Shown: piece by piece, positions 20,310 to 33,230 of the stretch
Numbering within the stretch: the stretch's first letter is position 1
Layout: every line of letters begins with the position of its first letter
Source: Phlebotomus papatasi
Lineage: Eukaryota; Arthropoda; Insecta; Diptera; Psychodidae
Direction: 5' to 3'
NCBI RefSeq assembly: GCF_024763615.1
Contig: NC_077223.1
Span: 24,304,001 to 24,368,000, forward strand
Length of the DNA stretch: 64,000 bases
Program-made: the position numbers and the translations under genes
Notes under the pieces: model-generated
The model's input: the letters and a program-made list of their open reading frames with translations, nothing else
What the model was told of the DNA's origin: nothing
Database searches by the model: none

Positions 20310-22739
20310 ATTAAGGAATGGTTTCAGTGAATATTTTTTATTACTGGTATTCGTATATACCTTATGTATAAATCGCCCTTCACATTAAGGAATAATTTGA
20401 TACAAAAAAGATATTCATATTACGCAAAACATTTTCCTTAATATTGTCCCACAATCTGAATTATATCTCAAACGTACGACTTTTTTCGGAACTAAGAAAG
20501 TATTTAATTTGCTTTTACGAAAACAAACTATATATTGGTTAAATAGCCCTATTTAAATTATGTATATTACGTTATTTTGTGTATTTCTTAAAAAAAATTC
20601 TTTTGAAATCGTTGAAAATATCAAGAAAATATAAGTATACGTTGCATATACAATATTTAAGGCCAACACATTCTTATAAAACTATATAATAATGTCTAAA
20701 AATATGTTCAGTTTTTGTCTCTAATAATGACATAAAATGTTTAATAGATGACTAGATTATTTCTCGAATGTTTTTCAAATGCACATACTATCTTCATGTA
20801 ATTTTGACAATTTATAGAAATAAGACAACAATAATTCAAAACTTTGTAGAATACCAGCGAAAATTTTTTAAGCAAATAGAAAGTACAACGACTTATACGT
20901 AATATTTTTCATTAAAGTGAAAATAAACATTCATTGGTTTTGTCAGAAAAATTTCTTAACTTTTTCAGCTATTTGTGTCCCTATCGTCCGTAGAGGTACG
21001 AAAAATACTGAACTTAGGCAATGTTGTGTATAAAATTCGCTCAGCTTAAACATAAAGCGGTTAAATTGTGCATAAAACTCTCAATGCTTTAGCATAAAAG
21101 ATTAATTAATCATTTTGCTGAAGCATGAAACGGCTTGTTAAACAGTCTCTGCTTGAGCTCTGCGTATTTTAGCAAAATCTTTACAATTTTATGCTTAAGC
21201 TGTGCGAGTATTATTTACTATCTTAATCATTTTATACTAAGGTTGTATAGGTTTTGCACACAATTTAGATTTTTTTAAGCAGAAGCTATAGTTTTAGTGC
21301 ACAATTTTAACCGTTTCATTTTTAAGGAGAAGAGGATTTATAAGACTTTACACGGTTTGTGCTGAGGTAGTGCGGGATTTATGCACAATTTCGACTGTAC
21401 CATGTTTTCTGGTTGTTTATGGGAAATTTTTCAAATCTATCTAAAAATTTCTAAAATAAGGTCTTCTATTAATAAAATCATCCCAGAGGGTTTCTAGGGA
21501 TCATAGGAATATCTAAAATTAGTACTAATGCCACTCCCACAACTTTTAAATTTAGTGAAATTCAATCGATTAAAATTTTACCTCTTACACTTTCACATTG
21601 GTATTGTATACATATAATTGTCTTTTTTTGTCAAGTGCTATTGATTTATTTCTTTTTGAAAGAGTAAGAATTAATATTTCGATTAAAAACAGAGCTCCAT
21701 TTATCTTGCGGAAAGATAAAATCAAGTAAACTGTTTTAGAATTTTTATTGCCCGTAGAATACCCATAAGTATTTACTTTAATAAAATGATTCGATGGAAA
21801 AGTGGAATGTTGAATGTGTAATTTTGTCCCTAACATCCTCGATCTTGGGCACAGAGGGACAAGAATGAGGATATTCGGGGTGCGGTTTTTTTCTGGCATA
21901 AAATTTGGAATTTCTTGAAAAAGGGAATTTTGCAAAAGCATATCGTTGTCGCTGTTACTTTGACAGTCAAACGATCTACGCTTCACCCTTGGCTTCACCT
22001 AAGATTTCATAGAAAGTGAAGTGACCAAACATCCCCATGTGTATTTTTGTTATTTAAAATGTAAAAAAATAGAGCATAATCTTTGTAACTTTTTTTTTGA
22101 AATATTTTCCAAAAATACTTTGTAAGCTAATGTGATAACAAAATTTTGTTCATTTATAATTAGTATAAAACACAAAGAGGAAACTGCAACATCAGAAACC
22201 TACTATTTTGATCAATTTTTAAAGAATTGTTTATAGAATCCAAGCAAAAAAAACTGAGGATATCCATAATTCTTATCAAGATAGATTTAAATGCTGCCCA
22301 TGATTGCATAGTGCATTATTTCCATTTATTTTAATAATTAAAGAAAAATCTACCGTGTCGTAAACTACCCTGTTCCTAACATCTCCGGTCTCCCATATTT
22401 ATTTATAAAAACTGTCGACATAAATTTCTATCTTCGGATTTTCTAAAATCAAATCCAGTTTTCTAAAATTAATGAACTTTTCTTCTAAATTCAATCCTAT
22501 TTTTTATAGATAGATATTGGGCTTTAGTAGCAGAATTTTTTTTTTAAAAATAAGTGAAATATATGATAAATATCTTCTTATCCGCTATAGAATTGATTTC
22601 ATCATCATCATCATTTTCAACCACTTATCGCTATCGGGGCGCGAGTTGGACTGACTTTAAAAATAATTTATTAAATTAATAATAATAATTATAATAATTA
22701 TTATTATTCATCTCAATATGAAAAAATGTGAAAGTAAAT
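20310..22739. other. AT-rich intergenic DNA, no gene recognised
   Basis: A weak inverted arrangement at about 21,000-21,400 has AAACGGTTAAAATTGTGCA-like motifs at both ends and repeated GCATAAAA. A 137-codon minus-strand frame at 21,585-21,998 shows no domain or compositional sign of coding. Microsatellite CATCATCATCATC lies near 22,600. Confidence 0.4.
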
Positions 22740-23906
22740 GCTACGCGCATTCTGCGCGCATAAAATATACTTTGCGCGTTGCGTCGTAAAAATCAGCTTG
22801 CGCGCAGCGCGCATAAATGCGCTCTCACTGAGCAGATTCCTACTTCCAAACTCTCTTTACATTCCGCTTGGAATTTTTTGGCGGAATAACCTCACATTTT
22901 GAAATGTAACGTTCGTCTATTGCTAATCATAAATTTATTACAATTTTTTTTCCAATTTGTAAGAAAATTTCGCATAAAATGAAGCAGAAGAGCATTCTCA
23001 ATTTGCAATATCGTTCAGCAAGTCTATTCATTCTAATTTTGTTCACATGAACCTTCGGAAAACATAATCAAGAAGAATGCTGAATATGAGAAAGCCGTAC
23101 AGAATCCTCTCTTTTTTCCCAGCAAATATTCAATGTGAATGGGAGAGGATATTGGGGAATGGAGAAAAAAAAGATATTGATATGTGTCTCTGTGGAACTG
23201 GGCAAAGCTGATTTTCAAACATTGCACATAGAGAGGGCAAAAACTATAAAAGTTAAGCCTCTGACATTCACCCAGTCACGATTTTGAGGCATCCAAGGAA
23301 GGAGATTTTCCATACAATGAACGGAGAAATCGTCAAATTGGACGTTTGTGGGTGGGGGATCAAATTGGCGTGGTTGCGATAGCTCGGATTTCACATCACG
23401 TTCCGGTTTAAATTGTCCAGTGGGAGATAGGTTGAGTGGAAAGTGAGAAATCCTTAGCATTATGGATGGCTTCTTCCACGCAAAAGCCAAGAGGAATTGG
23501 ATTGTTTTTTTTTTTACCTTTTGATGGGATAAAGGTATCTTTCTATTTACACAGTTGCGATTTGTGCAATCGTTTTAATTTATTGTTTAATTCCTTCGTA
23601 ATAGTCAAGTAATACGATCCTTTCGTAAGTGGGATTTTTGGACATGAATTATTTGGTTTATCGCTTGTGGAATTATTACATTTTCTAAGGTTTTTAGGGT
23701 ATTTAGAGACAAGCTCAACAGGATCTTAATAGGACAAATGGTGGAGCATTCGTTCTACGATGCAAGTGTCCCGGGTTCGAATCCTTTTTAAGTCACCAGG
23801 AATTTTTTCGTCTTTAAATGTATTCGAATTGCATCCAATTGAGCTTCAATGCACTTGATTCACTACTCTTTGTGAGCACTATTTTTTAAGGTCTTGTAAA
23901 TAATTT
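22740..23906. other. GCGC cluster and intergenic sequence
   Basis: Positions 22,740-22,830 carry a dense GCGC cluster resembling the one at 18,725-18,860. 23,040-23,490 is unique-looking sequence of more balanced composition, with a 91-codon minus-strand frame I do not recognise. A tRNA-like sequence lies at 23,731-23,798. Confidence 0.4.
23731..23798 (+). other. tRNA-like sequence (likely SINE head or pseudo-tRNA)
   Basis: GGTGGAGCATTCG resembles box A and CGGGTTCGAATCC is a good box B. The acceptor stem does not close, so this is not called as a tRNA gene. Confidence 0.4.
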
Positions 23907-25734
23907 ATTAGGTGAGATTCTTAACAATCTCACCTACTATAATCCTAACAAAATTTCATGTCGTCCGATCGACCTCAAATTTGGCCAAAATGTGTTTCAG
24001 CACTTCCTGATCACGAATATATATGTGGCTAATTTACGTTCCCGGCCGGCCGGCCGGCCGGCCGCTCTTTGGAGCTTAATAGCTCCTAAACTAAAAAAGA
24101 TATCGACTTGCGGTTTTCGGCAAAGGTTATATATCGGGTGAAAATTGCAACTTGGTGCATTGACCCCCCACCCCCCACCCCTCCTTCCGCCATTTTGAAG
24201 ACCCCCCTTTTTTTGTTTTCTCAATAGCTCCGCCCCTATGGCATCGAGCGGGCTCAAATTTTAGTATGTTATAGCTGGGCCTTAGAGCTTTCCATCAATA
24301 CCAAACTTAAGGTACCCTGACCCCCCAGACCCGAGCTATAAGGGTCCAAAAAAAATTTCTTAAAATGGCCATAACTCCGGTTCTAATTGTCAGAATTTAA
24401 AAAGTGAGGGCTTTTTGGAAAGCTATCGTGAAATGCCACTTCCCCTTCTAACATCGCAAGTTCATAAAACCACCGCTAGGGGCGCTTTTTTTAAAAAGAA
24501 AATTTTTAAATCTTAAAAGTTAAATAACTCAAAAATTCCTTATGCAATCGGGCTGAAATTTTAGTATGTTGTAGCCGTTGATTATACCTATCAAACAAAA
24601 AAAACCTTAAGTCGATCCATAACCCCTGACCCGAGCTATAAGGGGTCAAAGTTCGAACATTGACCGGCCTCTATCTCCGGTTCTAATTAACATATCGACC
24701 TAAATTTTACCTTTTTGGTTTCGTCTCGATGAGCACTTTCAGATGGAAGTTCAAAAAGTCACCACAGGTGGCGCTGTGATAGCGTCAAAATTCATCGAAA
24801 TTCAAAGTCACTTTTCTCAAAAACGGCATTGTGCAAGTTAATGAAATTTTAGTATGTTGTAGTCCAGTCTAGGACGTTTCCAAAATGGTGCGTATGCGCG
24901 CTGTGGTTTCAATAGAACCGGAGATATGAGGGGTCAAAGTTCACAAAATTCAAAAAATCATATCTCCGGTTCTATGTGACCGATTTTGATGAATGAGGGC
25001 TTAAACGAAAGATCTCACCAAATGCTACAACTTTCTAGAACATTTGAACTTTGTGGGACCAACACCAGGGGCGCCACAGTCGAAAAACCAATTTCAATAT
25101 CACATAACCTCAATTATCTCGACTGTCGCTGAACCGATTTTGATGATTACTTCGACATAATTGTAGAGCACATTTGTCTCTACATTTCGTCCATACATCA
25201 TTTTCCGCTCAGACTACGCTATCACTTCGATTTTGCCGTTTAAGTGTGAAAAAATTGATTTTTCCAATAATAACGCTTTGAAATCACTCAGATGCCAATT
25301 TGACTGCCTCTACTCCACCAAGACACTTAAAATAGGGTTTTAAATGGAAAGTCCCACAAAATACAACAATTCCTTGATACAGTTGAAGTTCAACAAATGA
25401 ACACTTGGGGCACTCTGGATGAAAAAACGAGTTAAGAAACAAAAAACCTCGCTTATCTTGGCTTCTGAGTAATCGATGAGATCATGTTCTATAGGAAAAT
25501 TATAGAGTACATTCTGGTCTACATTTCACCCATATATCACTTTTCTGTCACTCCATCCAAATCTTTGATATTTTGGTTTAAATACAAAATTTGTATAATT
25601 TCACGAATTTGATTCAAGATAACTGAATGGCGACTCACAATTTCAGCTCTAAATCGAATTTGCATGCACTCCGAGTTAGCTCACGTTAAGAATCTCACCT
25701 ACATAAGCCGGTTAGGATTATCTGTCCCTTTTAT
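23907..25734 (+). repeat. Modular 1.83 kb non-coding element, copy 1
   Basis: A near-identical copy lies at 30,471-32,301 in the same orientation. It begins ATTAGGTGAGATTCTTAAC, which forms a hairpin with the adjoining AATCTCACC, and ends GTTAAGAATCTCACCT plus GTTAGGATTATCTGTCCC. The start motifs thus recur inverted at the end. Inside are a GGCCGGCC run, recurring ATCTCCGGTTCTA (both orientations) and TTTTAGTATGTTRTAG modules spaced a few hundred bp apart. No frame of coding length is present. The mobile class is unknown. Confidence 0.8.
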
Positions 25735-27072
25735 TTAAAAATGTTCTCAAGTTTTCTCTTTATGTATTTTTTTAAATTATTTTTTAAATTTATTTTTCAT
25801 TTAATAAATCAAATATTTATGGATTATAGGTAGCTTCCGGTTTTGTATGATTTTCAGTGGCTTTATTAATAAAGCTATCGTCAACACAATATTTTTTTTT
25901 TGGATTATCGCCTGTTCGAAACATACAGCATATTTCCGAAATTTCATATTTTCGATAGTCATGCATGTGTAGGTGTACTGCCCCAATCGTTCCTAATTGA
26001 CATAACGTACAATTATTTTTTTCATGCATCTACTTTCAATCTTCTTCTTATTTAAAGCTCCTCTATATGATGCTTTTGTTGGTAACGCGAAGGTTATACA
26101 GTGACGTACAAAGTTGTATTAATCGTTTCACAGTTCTCTATAAAACGCTTAATATTTCAAGATCTAATTTACATTTTGGTTGAAACTTTTTTTTTCTTAG
26201 AGAGCTCTTATTATAAAGTTGTAAATTATGCCTTATTAGGATTTTTTATTCCTCGAACTCTACGGAGAGAGCAGTATATAAAATCCCTCAATTTCCTCCC
26301 CCCCCCCCCAAACTTCCACCTTCCACCCCCCGGAGACCACTTTTGTCAACAAATCTTCACGTTTCAGACGATTTCTGAGAAATGTCGTCACGCTGTTTGT
26401 CCGTCTGTCCGTCTGTCCGTCCGGCTGTCATCAGCTCTAGAGGCCAAACGGTTAGAGATAGTGACTTGGGACCTGAGGGGGACCCCCCCATAAGTCGACC
26501 CAAGGATCGTTAACATGCCCCTCATTTTTCCCCGCACCCCTCCCCTTCCCCTACAAAACTATGTTTTTTGGGATTGCTCGAAAACGCGTCGTGCGATTTT
26601 TGTCATTTTTGGATATGTTTTAGAGATTACCTAGGCGAACATTTCGTCCATATACGAAAATACCGTTGAATCATTTCTAATAACGGTTTTTCAAGGTCAA
26701 AGATTAAAAAGACACTAGAGAGCGCATTTATGAAGCAAATGGGGTCATGTTTAGGGTCGTTGGAAAGGTCTTGGAATTTCCGACAAAACTGAACCGGTTT
26801 CTCCAATTGGTTTTGAATCGGTATTGAACCGGTTTATAACCGATAAAAAATTTTTATCTGAAAAGCAATCCTATTACTTTTAAAACTATTTTGGGAGATC
26901 TTTTGAGAGATTTATGAATCGGTTCAAATTGGTTGAGAACCGGTAAAAGGTAAATGATGCGAAAGTATTTTTGCGGTATAGCATCTAAATCACGTGTTCG
27001 AGCATTTCGCAAAGTCTGGGACGCTTTGCCACACCTGTTTAGGAAAGGGACTATTATCTTTTTTATAGTCTT
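25735..27072 (+). repeat. AT-rich spacer then a degenerate 'AGGTCAAAG' family copy (about 26,100-27,052)
   Basis: This family recurs at 38,340-38,650, 55,873-56,325 and 57,621-58,345. Landmarks are AGAGGCCAAACGGTTAGAGA, GGCGAACATTTCGTCC, TTTTTCAAGGTCAAAG, and a 3' end around CGAGCATTTCGCAAAGTCTG and GACGCTTTGCCAC. A CTGTCCGT microsatellite lies at 26,390-26,430. It is non-coding. 25,735-26,100 shows nothing recognisable. Confidence 0.5.
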
Positions 27073-27410
27073 TAAAAAAATGATACATTATTGGTACAAT
27101 TTTGTCACTTGCACCCAAACGCTACTTTTTGTTTTAAAATATTATTTTATAGACTATTTACGTAAGTGTGTAATATAATGACTTCCGGTTGTTATTAATG
27201 CATTTGGCATGATCACTTTTAGAATTTTTCACTTACAACTTCAGTAATGTTAGATTTGAGCAAAATACGCTCTCAAATGAAAAAGTGTATATCAATAACG
27301 AATTTTGGCCCAACAAAATGGCTGGAATGCATCACGTATTCCATATATCACAGTGATCGTGATCAGACTTAATACCGTGGTAAAATTACCAAATTCGGAC
27401 TCCAAAGTTT
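27073..27410 (+). repeat. Dispersed ~330-bp repeat, copy 2
   Basis: Near match to 2990-3311 in the same orientation. It is interrupted at its right end by a SINE whose target duplication comes from this repeat. Confidence 0.75.
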
Positions 27411-27642
27411 ATTTTATTTTTTATTTTATTTATTTCAATGTATCGGGCTTTTATTGCCATTTTGTACATTGTTCAGTTTACAAGTTTATTATTCACTTTA
27501 CAATGTTTGGTGAAAAATGTCCATTCAGACGCTTCAATCATTTGCACCGGGCGGGACTCGAACTCACAACTGTGACAGTCGAGCCGGGGGTCACACCGCC
27601 CAAGAGCCGAACGCTCTTACCAATTGTACCACGGACCCCCTA
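27411..27642 (-). mobile_element. tRNA-derived SINE with 14-bp target duplication
   Basis: Read on the minus strand the 5' head has box A TGGTACAATTGG and box B GAGTTCGAGTCCC. The 3' end at 27411 is an AAATAAA-type tail. GGACTCCAAAGTTT occurs on both sides (27397-27410 and 27643-27656), the target duplication of LINE-driven insertion. The element is 232 bp. Related copies lie at 39,150-39,352 and 56,440-56,663. Confidence 0.85.
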
Positions 27643-27656
27643 GGACTCCAAAGTTT

Positions 27657-29312
27657 TTTACCATTTAACAGTAAACGTACGAAACGTACCATAAGACCGG
27701 TCAAATTGATCGGTTTATATAATTTTTTTTCATATTTTTTGTCAATCCAACTATTTGCTATAGTAAATATTTAAGCTCAAAAGTGGCGAATTTTTAAATT
27801 ATCACATTTATAATTGAATGTTATTTTTTTATATTTCCATTTTTTTAAGTAAAATTTTCGGTCTGTGAAAATTGTTTGTGAAACAGTGGGATGTGATAGT
27901 TTACTTTTAAAATAAATATTGAGCAAATCCCTGTTTATTTAAATTAAATACCTTCTTTGTTCATTGAAATACTTATCAGTCTGATTTAAACATTTCTTTC
28001 ACAAGTCGTATGCAAAAAAAATCATTTGCGTGCTAATCTGCCCTAGTCTCCCCTATATTATTCTTTTTTTTCTGTAGTATGAATTGGGATTTAGAAGATT
28101 TCCTAGATTTTAAACATGGGATAAAGGATAAATTTTCCAAGATTTAGCTCAATGGGCCAGTAAAAATTTAAATTAAATATGCAATTCTCTTTATTACCTT
28201 AGTTTCCGATACAATTTTTCTGCTAGGATTTTAAATTTTTCTTACTTTCTTTGAAGAAAATTTAATATTTTTACAATATTAAATAAAAGACTCCACTGAC
28301 TTTATTAATTGCGGTTGATTTTCTCTGTAAGATCCTTACTCTTAGTTAAAGTAATATTTTATAAATTACACGAATACTTTAGCACGAAATGTTGCTAGCT
28401 ATGTTCACATATTATGTATATATGTATACATATGATGATTGATAAGAAGGAAAAACTTTTCCAAATGGGGTGATTGATGGGGAGCAGTATCTAATTCACA
28501 TTCCATCCACATTTTAGTCAATAATAATCTCTCCCTGTGATTTTCACTCTCTCAAAGTTTTTCCCTCAATTTCCATTAATTTACAGGTAGTTTATCTGTC
28601 ATTAAAGAAAAGTAATTGAATGTCAAGTGATAAAATTTTTTACATATTTCCTGTAATACCTACAACCACATTGGATTTTTTTTAGTTGGCATAATAAACC
28701 CAGGAAAAAGATCAAAAAATATGTGTGGGTAACTCCATCGGATAATGGGAAAATCTATTTAATCCCTGCGGCGTGAGAGAATTGTTTTCGACATTTCATT
28801 TTTTTCATGTTACTCCTTCATAGTCATCCATCTCTCAGGGATTTATTCACTTTGGTTATATGAGTCCTATTTCCAAGCATATACATTTACGCTACAATTG
28901 GATGGGAATGGACAAGAGAGAACCAGTTGCTTTCCCGCGGATTTATTTTCCGCCACCATTCGCTGTCCTTTGCTATTTGTGTGTACACTGACAGATTGAA
29001 AAATCTAATTTTCATTAAATTTATGGGAAATATTTCATGAGAGATTTAAAATAGTGATTTTTCTGTTAGATTTTTTTAGGACTGTATGGACTGTACTATT
29101 GAGCGCTATAATATAAAATTTCATGAAATAGAAAAGTAAATTTAATCAGTTTTTTTTAATTTAAAAAGTAGTGAAATAATGAATATCGTCATACAATTTT
29201 AATCAAGGGATAGTAATTGTAGTTTTTCATTTTCTCTACAATCATTATAGACTAAATTATAATTATAAACATTTAACTAGTACTTCTTTATTTAGGTTGT
29301 AATCAAATTCTA
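27657..29312. other. AT-rich intergenic DNA, nothing recognised
   Basis: Neither strand shows a long frame, RNA gene or strong repeat. Around 28,430-28,990 the composition is somewhat less repetitive and could include conserved non-coding sequence, which a single sequence cannot show. Confidence 0.3.
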
Positions 29313-29745
29313 TTAGGGAAAGTGTGCCAAATTCCGGCCAGCTTGCAATTTCGGCCACCTTTTTTGTTCCTCGAATTTCCATGAACTTATAAATTTTACG
29401 TACTCTAGAGATTATACAATGCAATAGAATAACAAAAAATGTAGCTTCGACAAACAAGATGACGTGAAAAAGATATTGGAAGAATTCCCAAAGGGCAAGA
29501 AACTATGAGAATGAAGGTGGCCGAAATAGAGCACCAAAGCTATGTCTATATTTTAATTCATTTTAAAATGTATTAAGAATGATTTTAGAGTAAATAAAGA
29601 TGGTAAATTCTTTACAAGGTTCCAAGCAACACTCTTTAAGAAGAAAGAATAAAAAAAATCAATTTGAATTTACAATATTACATTTCAAACTTGAGACTTT
29701 GAAGCTTGCATACAACTATGATGAAATTTGGCACACTTACCCTAT
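29313..29745. mobile_element. MITE with AGGGAAAGTGTGCCAAATT ends
   Basis: The left TIR AGGGAAAGTGTGCCAAATT is matched by AATTTGGCACACTTACCCT at the right, flanked by TA. A TTTCGGCCACC motif is also inverted inside. About 430 bp, non-coding. Confidence 0.7.
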
Positions 29746-30470
29746 ATAATATGAACAAACTAATTTATTTATTTTTGGGAATTAGTTTTTTTACTGATTT
29801 TCTCGTAGATTCGATGAAATAAATTTGTTTCATAAAATTCAATATTGCAAAGTTGTTTTGATCGCTCAATAGCTTTAAAATTCATCACAACTGTCTTTCT
29901 TCACTCTAGTGAAAAATAGGAAGTAAAATAAAGAATGAAGTGGATAAAAAGATTACGCATCCTTTTTTTTTAAATGGTGAAATGGACCACTTAACAATCG
30001 AAACTGGGATTTCTTTTGATGTTCCAGACTAACAGTGAGATTTCTATCCTCATTTCATGACGATCCATGGCGAAACGGCGAATTTATTTTTTATTCACAT
30101 CACAATTAAAATTTATCATAAAAATATAAATAGTTGAAAAAAATAAAAATAAAAGAAAACGGAAACTGTTCGACTTAAAGCAAATTCGAGGTTATGCCTC
30201 TGTTGGATAAGCGATTCAACGTTTTTTTTTTTAATCCAAAAGAAATTTAAGAAATATTTGAAAAATATGAAGTGTTCGAAATCAGAGTGTGTGAAGTCTG
30301 AAAGCCTTCCCCTAGTTCGACTTTAAATTGAAGTAAAGCAATTAAACGGAGAATCGTGCAATTGGTCGTGAACAAGAGATATATAAAATCGATAAAAATA
30401 GAGACATTCCTTTGTGTGCAATATCGGACACGGATTTTCTAAGTTTTTTTTTTAATCTTTCTCTATATCT
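29746..30470. other. AT-rich intergenic DNA, nothing recognised
   Basis: No frame, RNA gene or clear repeat could be supported here. Confidence 0.3.
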
Positions 30471-32301
30471 ATTAGGTGAGATTCTTAACAATCTCACCTA
30501 CTATAATCCTAACAAAATTTCATGTCCTCCGATCGCGCTCAAACTTGGCCAAAATGTGTTTCGCCACTTCCTGATCACGAATATATGGGGGGCTAAGTTA
30601 CGTTCCCGGCCGGCCGGACGGCCGTCCGGCCGCTCTTTGGAGCTTAATAGCTCCTAAACTAAAAAAGATATCGACTTGCGGTTTTCGGCAAAGGTTAAAT
30701 ATCGGGTGAAAATTGCAACTTGGTGCATTGACCCCCCACCCCCCACCCCTCCCTCCGACATTTTGAAGACCCCCTTTTTTTGTTTTCTCAATAGCTCAGC
30801 CCCTATGGCATCGAGCGGGCTCAAATTTTAGTATGTTATAGCTGGGCCTTAGAGCTTTCCATCGATACCAAACTTAAGGTCCCCCGACCCCCCTGACCCG
30901 AGCTACAAGGGTCCAAAAAAAATTTCTTAAAATGGCCATAACTCCGGTTCTAATTATCAGAATTTAAAAAGTGAGGGCTTTTTGGAAAGCTCTCGTGAAA
31001 TGCCACTTCCCCTTCTAACATCGCAAGTTCATAAAACCACCGATAGGGGCGCTATTATTAAAAAGAAAATTTTTAAATCTTATAAGTTAAATAACTCAAA
31101 AATTCCTTATGCAATCGGGCTGAAATTTTAGTATGTTGTAGCCGTTGATTATACTTATCAAACAAAAAAAACCTTAAGTCGATCCATAACCCCTGACCCG
31201 AGCTATAAGGGGTCAAAGTTCGAACATTGACCGGCCTCTATCTCCGGTTCTAATTAACATAGCGGCCTAAATTTTACCTTTTTGGTTTCGTCTCGATGAG
31301 CAATTTCAGATGGAAGTTCAAAAAGTCACCACGGGTGGCGCTGTGATAGCGTCAAAATTCATCGAAATTCAAAGTCACTTTTCTCAAAAACGGCATTGTG
31401 CAAGTTAATGAAATTTTAGTATGTTGTAGTCCAGTCTAGGACGTTTCCAAAATGGTGCGTATGTGCGCTGTGGTTTCAATAGAACCGGAGATATGAGGGG
31501 TCAAAGTTCACGAAATTCAAAAAATCATATCTCCGGTTCTATGTGACCGATTTTGATGAATGAGGGCTTAAACGAAAGATCTCACCAAATGCTACAGCTT
31601 TCTAGAATATTTGAACTTCGTGGGACCAACACCAGGGGCGCCACAGTCGAAAAACCAATTTCAATATCACATAACCTCAATTATCTCGACTGTCGCTGAA
31701 CCGATTTTGATGATTACTTCGACATAATTGTAGAGGACATTTGTCTCTACATTTCATCCATACATCATTTTCCACTAAGACTACGCTATCACTCCGATTT
31801 TGCCGTTTAAGTGTGAAAAAATTGATTTTTCCCATAATAACGCTTTGAAATCACTCAGATGCCAATTTGACTGCCTCTACTCCACCAAGACACTTAAAAT
31901 AGGGTTTTAAATGGAAAGTCCCACAAAATGCAACAATTCTTTGAAATAGTTGAAGCTCAACAAATGACTACTTGGGGCACTCTGGATGAAAAAACGAGTT
32001 AAGAAACAAAAAACCTCGCTTATCTTGGCTTCTGAGTAATCGATGAGATCAAGTTCTACGGCAAAATTATAAAGTACATTCTGGTCTACATTTCACCCAT
32101 ATATCACTTTTCTGTCAGTTCATCCAAATTCTTGATATTTTGGTTTAAATACAAAATTTGTATAATTTCACGAAATTTATTCAAGATAACTGAATGGCGT
32201 CTCCCAACTTCAGCTCCAAATCGAATTTGCATGCACTCCGAGTTAGTTCACGTTAAGAATCTCACCTACATAAGCCGGTTAGGATTATCTGTCCCTTTTA
32301 T
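30471..32301 (+). repeat. Modular 1.83 kb non-coding element, copy 2
   Basis: Same start, end, orientation and internal modules as 23,907-25,734, with scattered single-base differences (for example the GC run reads GGCCGGCCGGACGGCCG). Both ends stop at the same bases in the two copies, which defines the element's borders. Confidence 0.8.
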
Positions 32302-32679
32302 ATTAACACTATTTGTATTTCTATATACTACGTTTTTGTTGCTTCTTTGGCATTCTGTGACCTCTACAAAATATAAAAAAAACTAAAAAATATGGAAGTG
32401 TCCAGAATTGCAAGCTGTCCGAAATTTGTCACAGTTCTACTATGCTCGAGCTCGCGAGTATGACACCTTTTCCATGTTTTAAACCACAGAAAAACCTTGT
32501 TAAATGAATTTAATCAAGTAATACAACACTATTTTTAGGGTCACGAGTTTAAGTCCTTAGCTTAGTGTTAAGAACCCTTCTCCAGTTTTGATATTTTATA
32601 GGTAGTTTTATCAAAAACAAAATTATTTTAGGAAGAAAGGCATCTTTTCTATGCTTTTTCAAAATATATCATAATGATA
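32302..32679. other. Intergenic DNA, nothing recognised
   Basis: 378 bp of AT-rich sequence without a supported feature. Confidence 0.3.
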
Positions 32680-32876
32680 TAAGGTAAAGTGCGCTCGAGT
32701 CGACCGGTTCCTCTGCTCGACCGGGTGATCAATATTTGAATGTTTGATGGTGAATTTCTATAAAATTGTCACTGATTCGTATTTATTAATGGAATAATTG
32801 ACCTATTAATATTAGATCATACGATCGATATTAGGTCGAATTGAGGAACCGGTCGACTTGAGGGCACTTTACCTTA
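32680..32876. mobile_element. ~195-bp MITE with long TIRs (GTCGACCGGTTCCTC)
   Basis: The left arm AAGGTAAAGTGCGCTCGAG, followed by TCGACCGGTTCCTC, is inverted at the right end (GAGGAACCGGTCGACTTGAG, then GGCACTTTACCTT). The arms are about 35 bp with few mismatches. Confidence 0.75.
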
Positions 32877-33015
32877 ATATCATAATTTAATTAAAATTTG
32901 CATTCATTTAACAATTTGACGTTTTTTTTTATTTGTCTAAGCGACCTTCATTAAATTAATATATTCCAAAATCCTTCTATAAAGTTGGGTTTGAAAATTC
33001 TATATACCGTATTCA

Positions 33016-33230
33016 GGTAAATTTGCCCTCTGGGAGTGACTTTGTTACCTTGCTGTTCCTAAGCTTTTCTTTATTTCTAGCACTTAAGGATGGTGTTTGT
33101 CGATTTGGACTTGGTAGATAGGATTGATGAAGATCACCCTTAAGCGCTAGAATTAAAGAAAAGCTTACGAATAGCAGGGTGATAAAGTTATCTCCTGTTC
33201 CGGAGGGTAAAGTCACCCCATCTACGGTAA
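33016..33230. mobile_element. ~215-bp foldback MITE
   Basis: The left arm containing CTAAGCTTTTCTTTA and TTCTAGCACTTAAG is mirrored by CTTAAGCGCTAGAATTAAAG and AAAGCTTACG on the right. The arms take up nearly all of the element. Confidence 0.7.

Noticed and set aside
21585..21998. 137-codon minus-strand frame
   Set aside because: No recognisable domain, no splice or promoter context and ordinary AT-rich composition; likely chance.
23215..23490. 91-codon minus-strand frame in unique sequence
   Set aside because: Composition is suggestive but there is no homology I recognise and no flanking exon; not enough to call a gene.
26390..26430. CTGTCCGT short tandem repeat as a separate element
   Set aside because: It is a small microsatellite inside a larger degenerate repeat copy.
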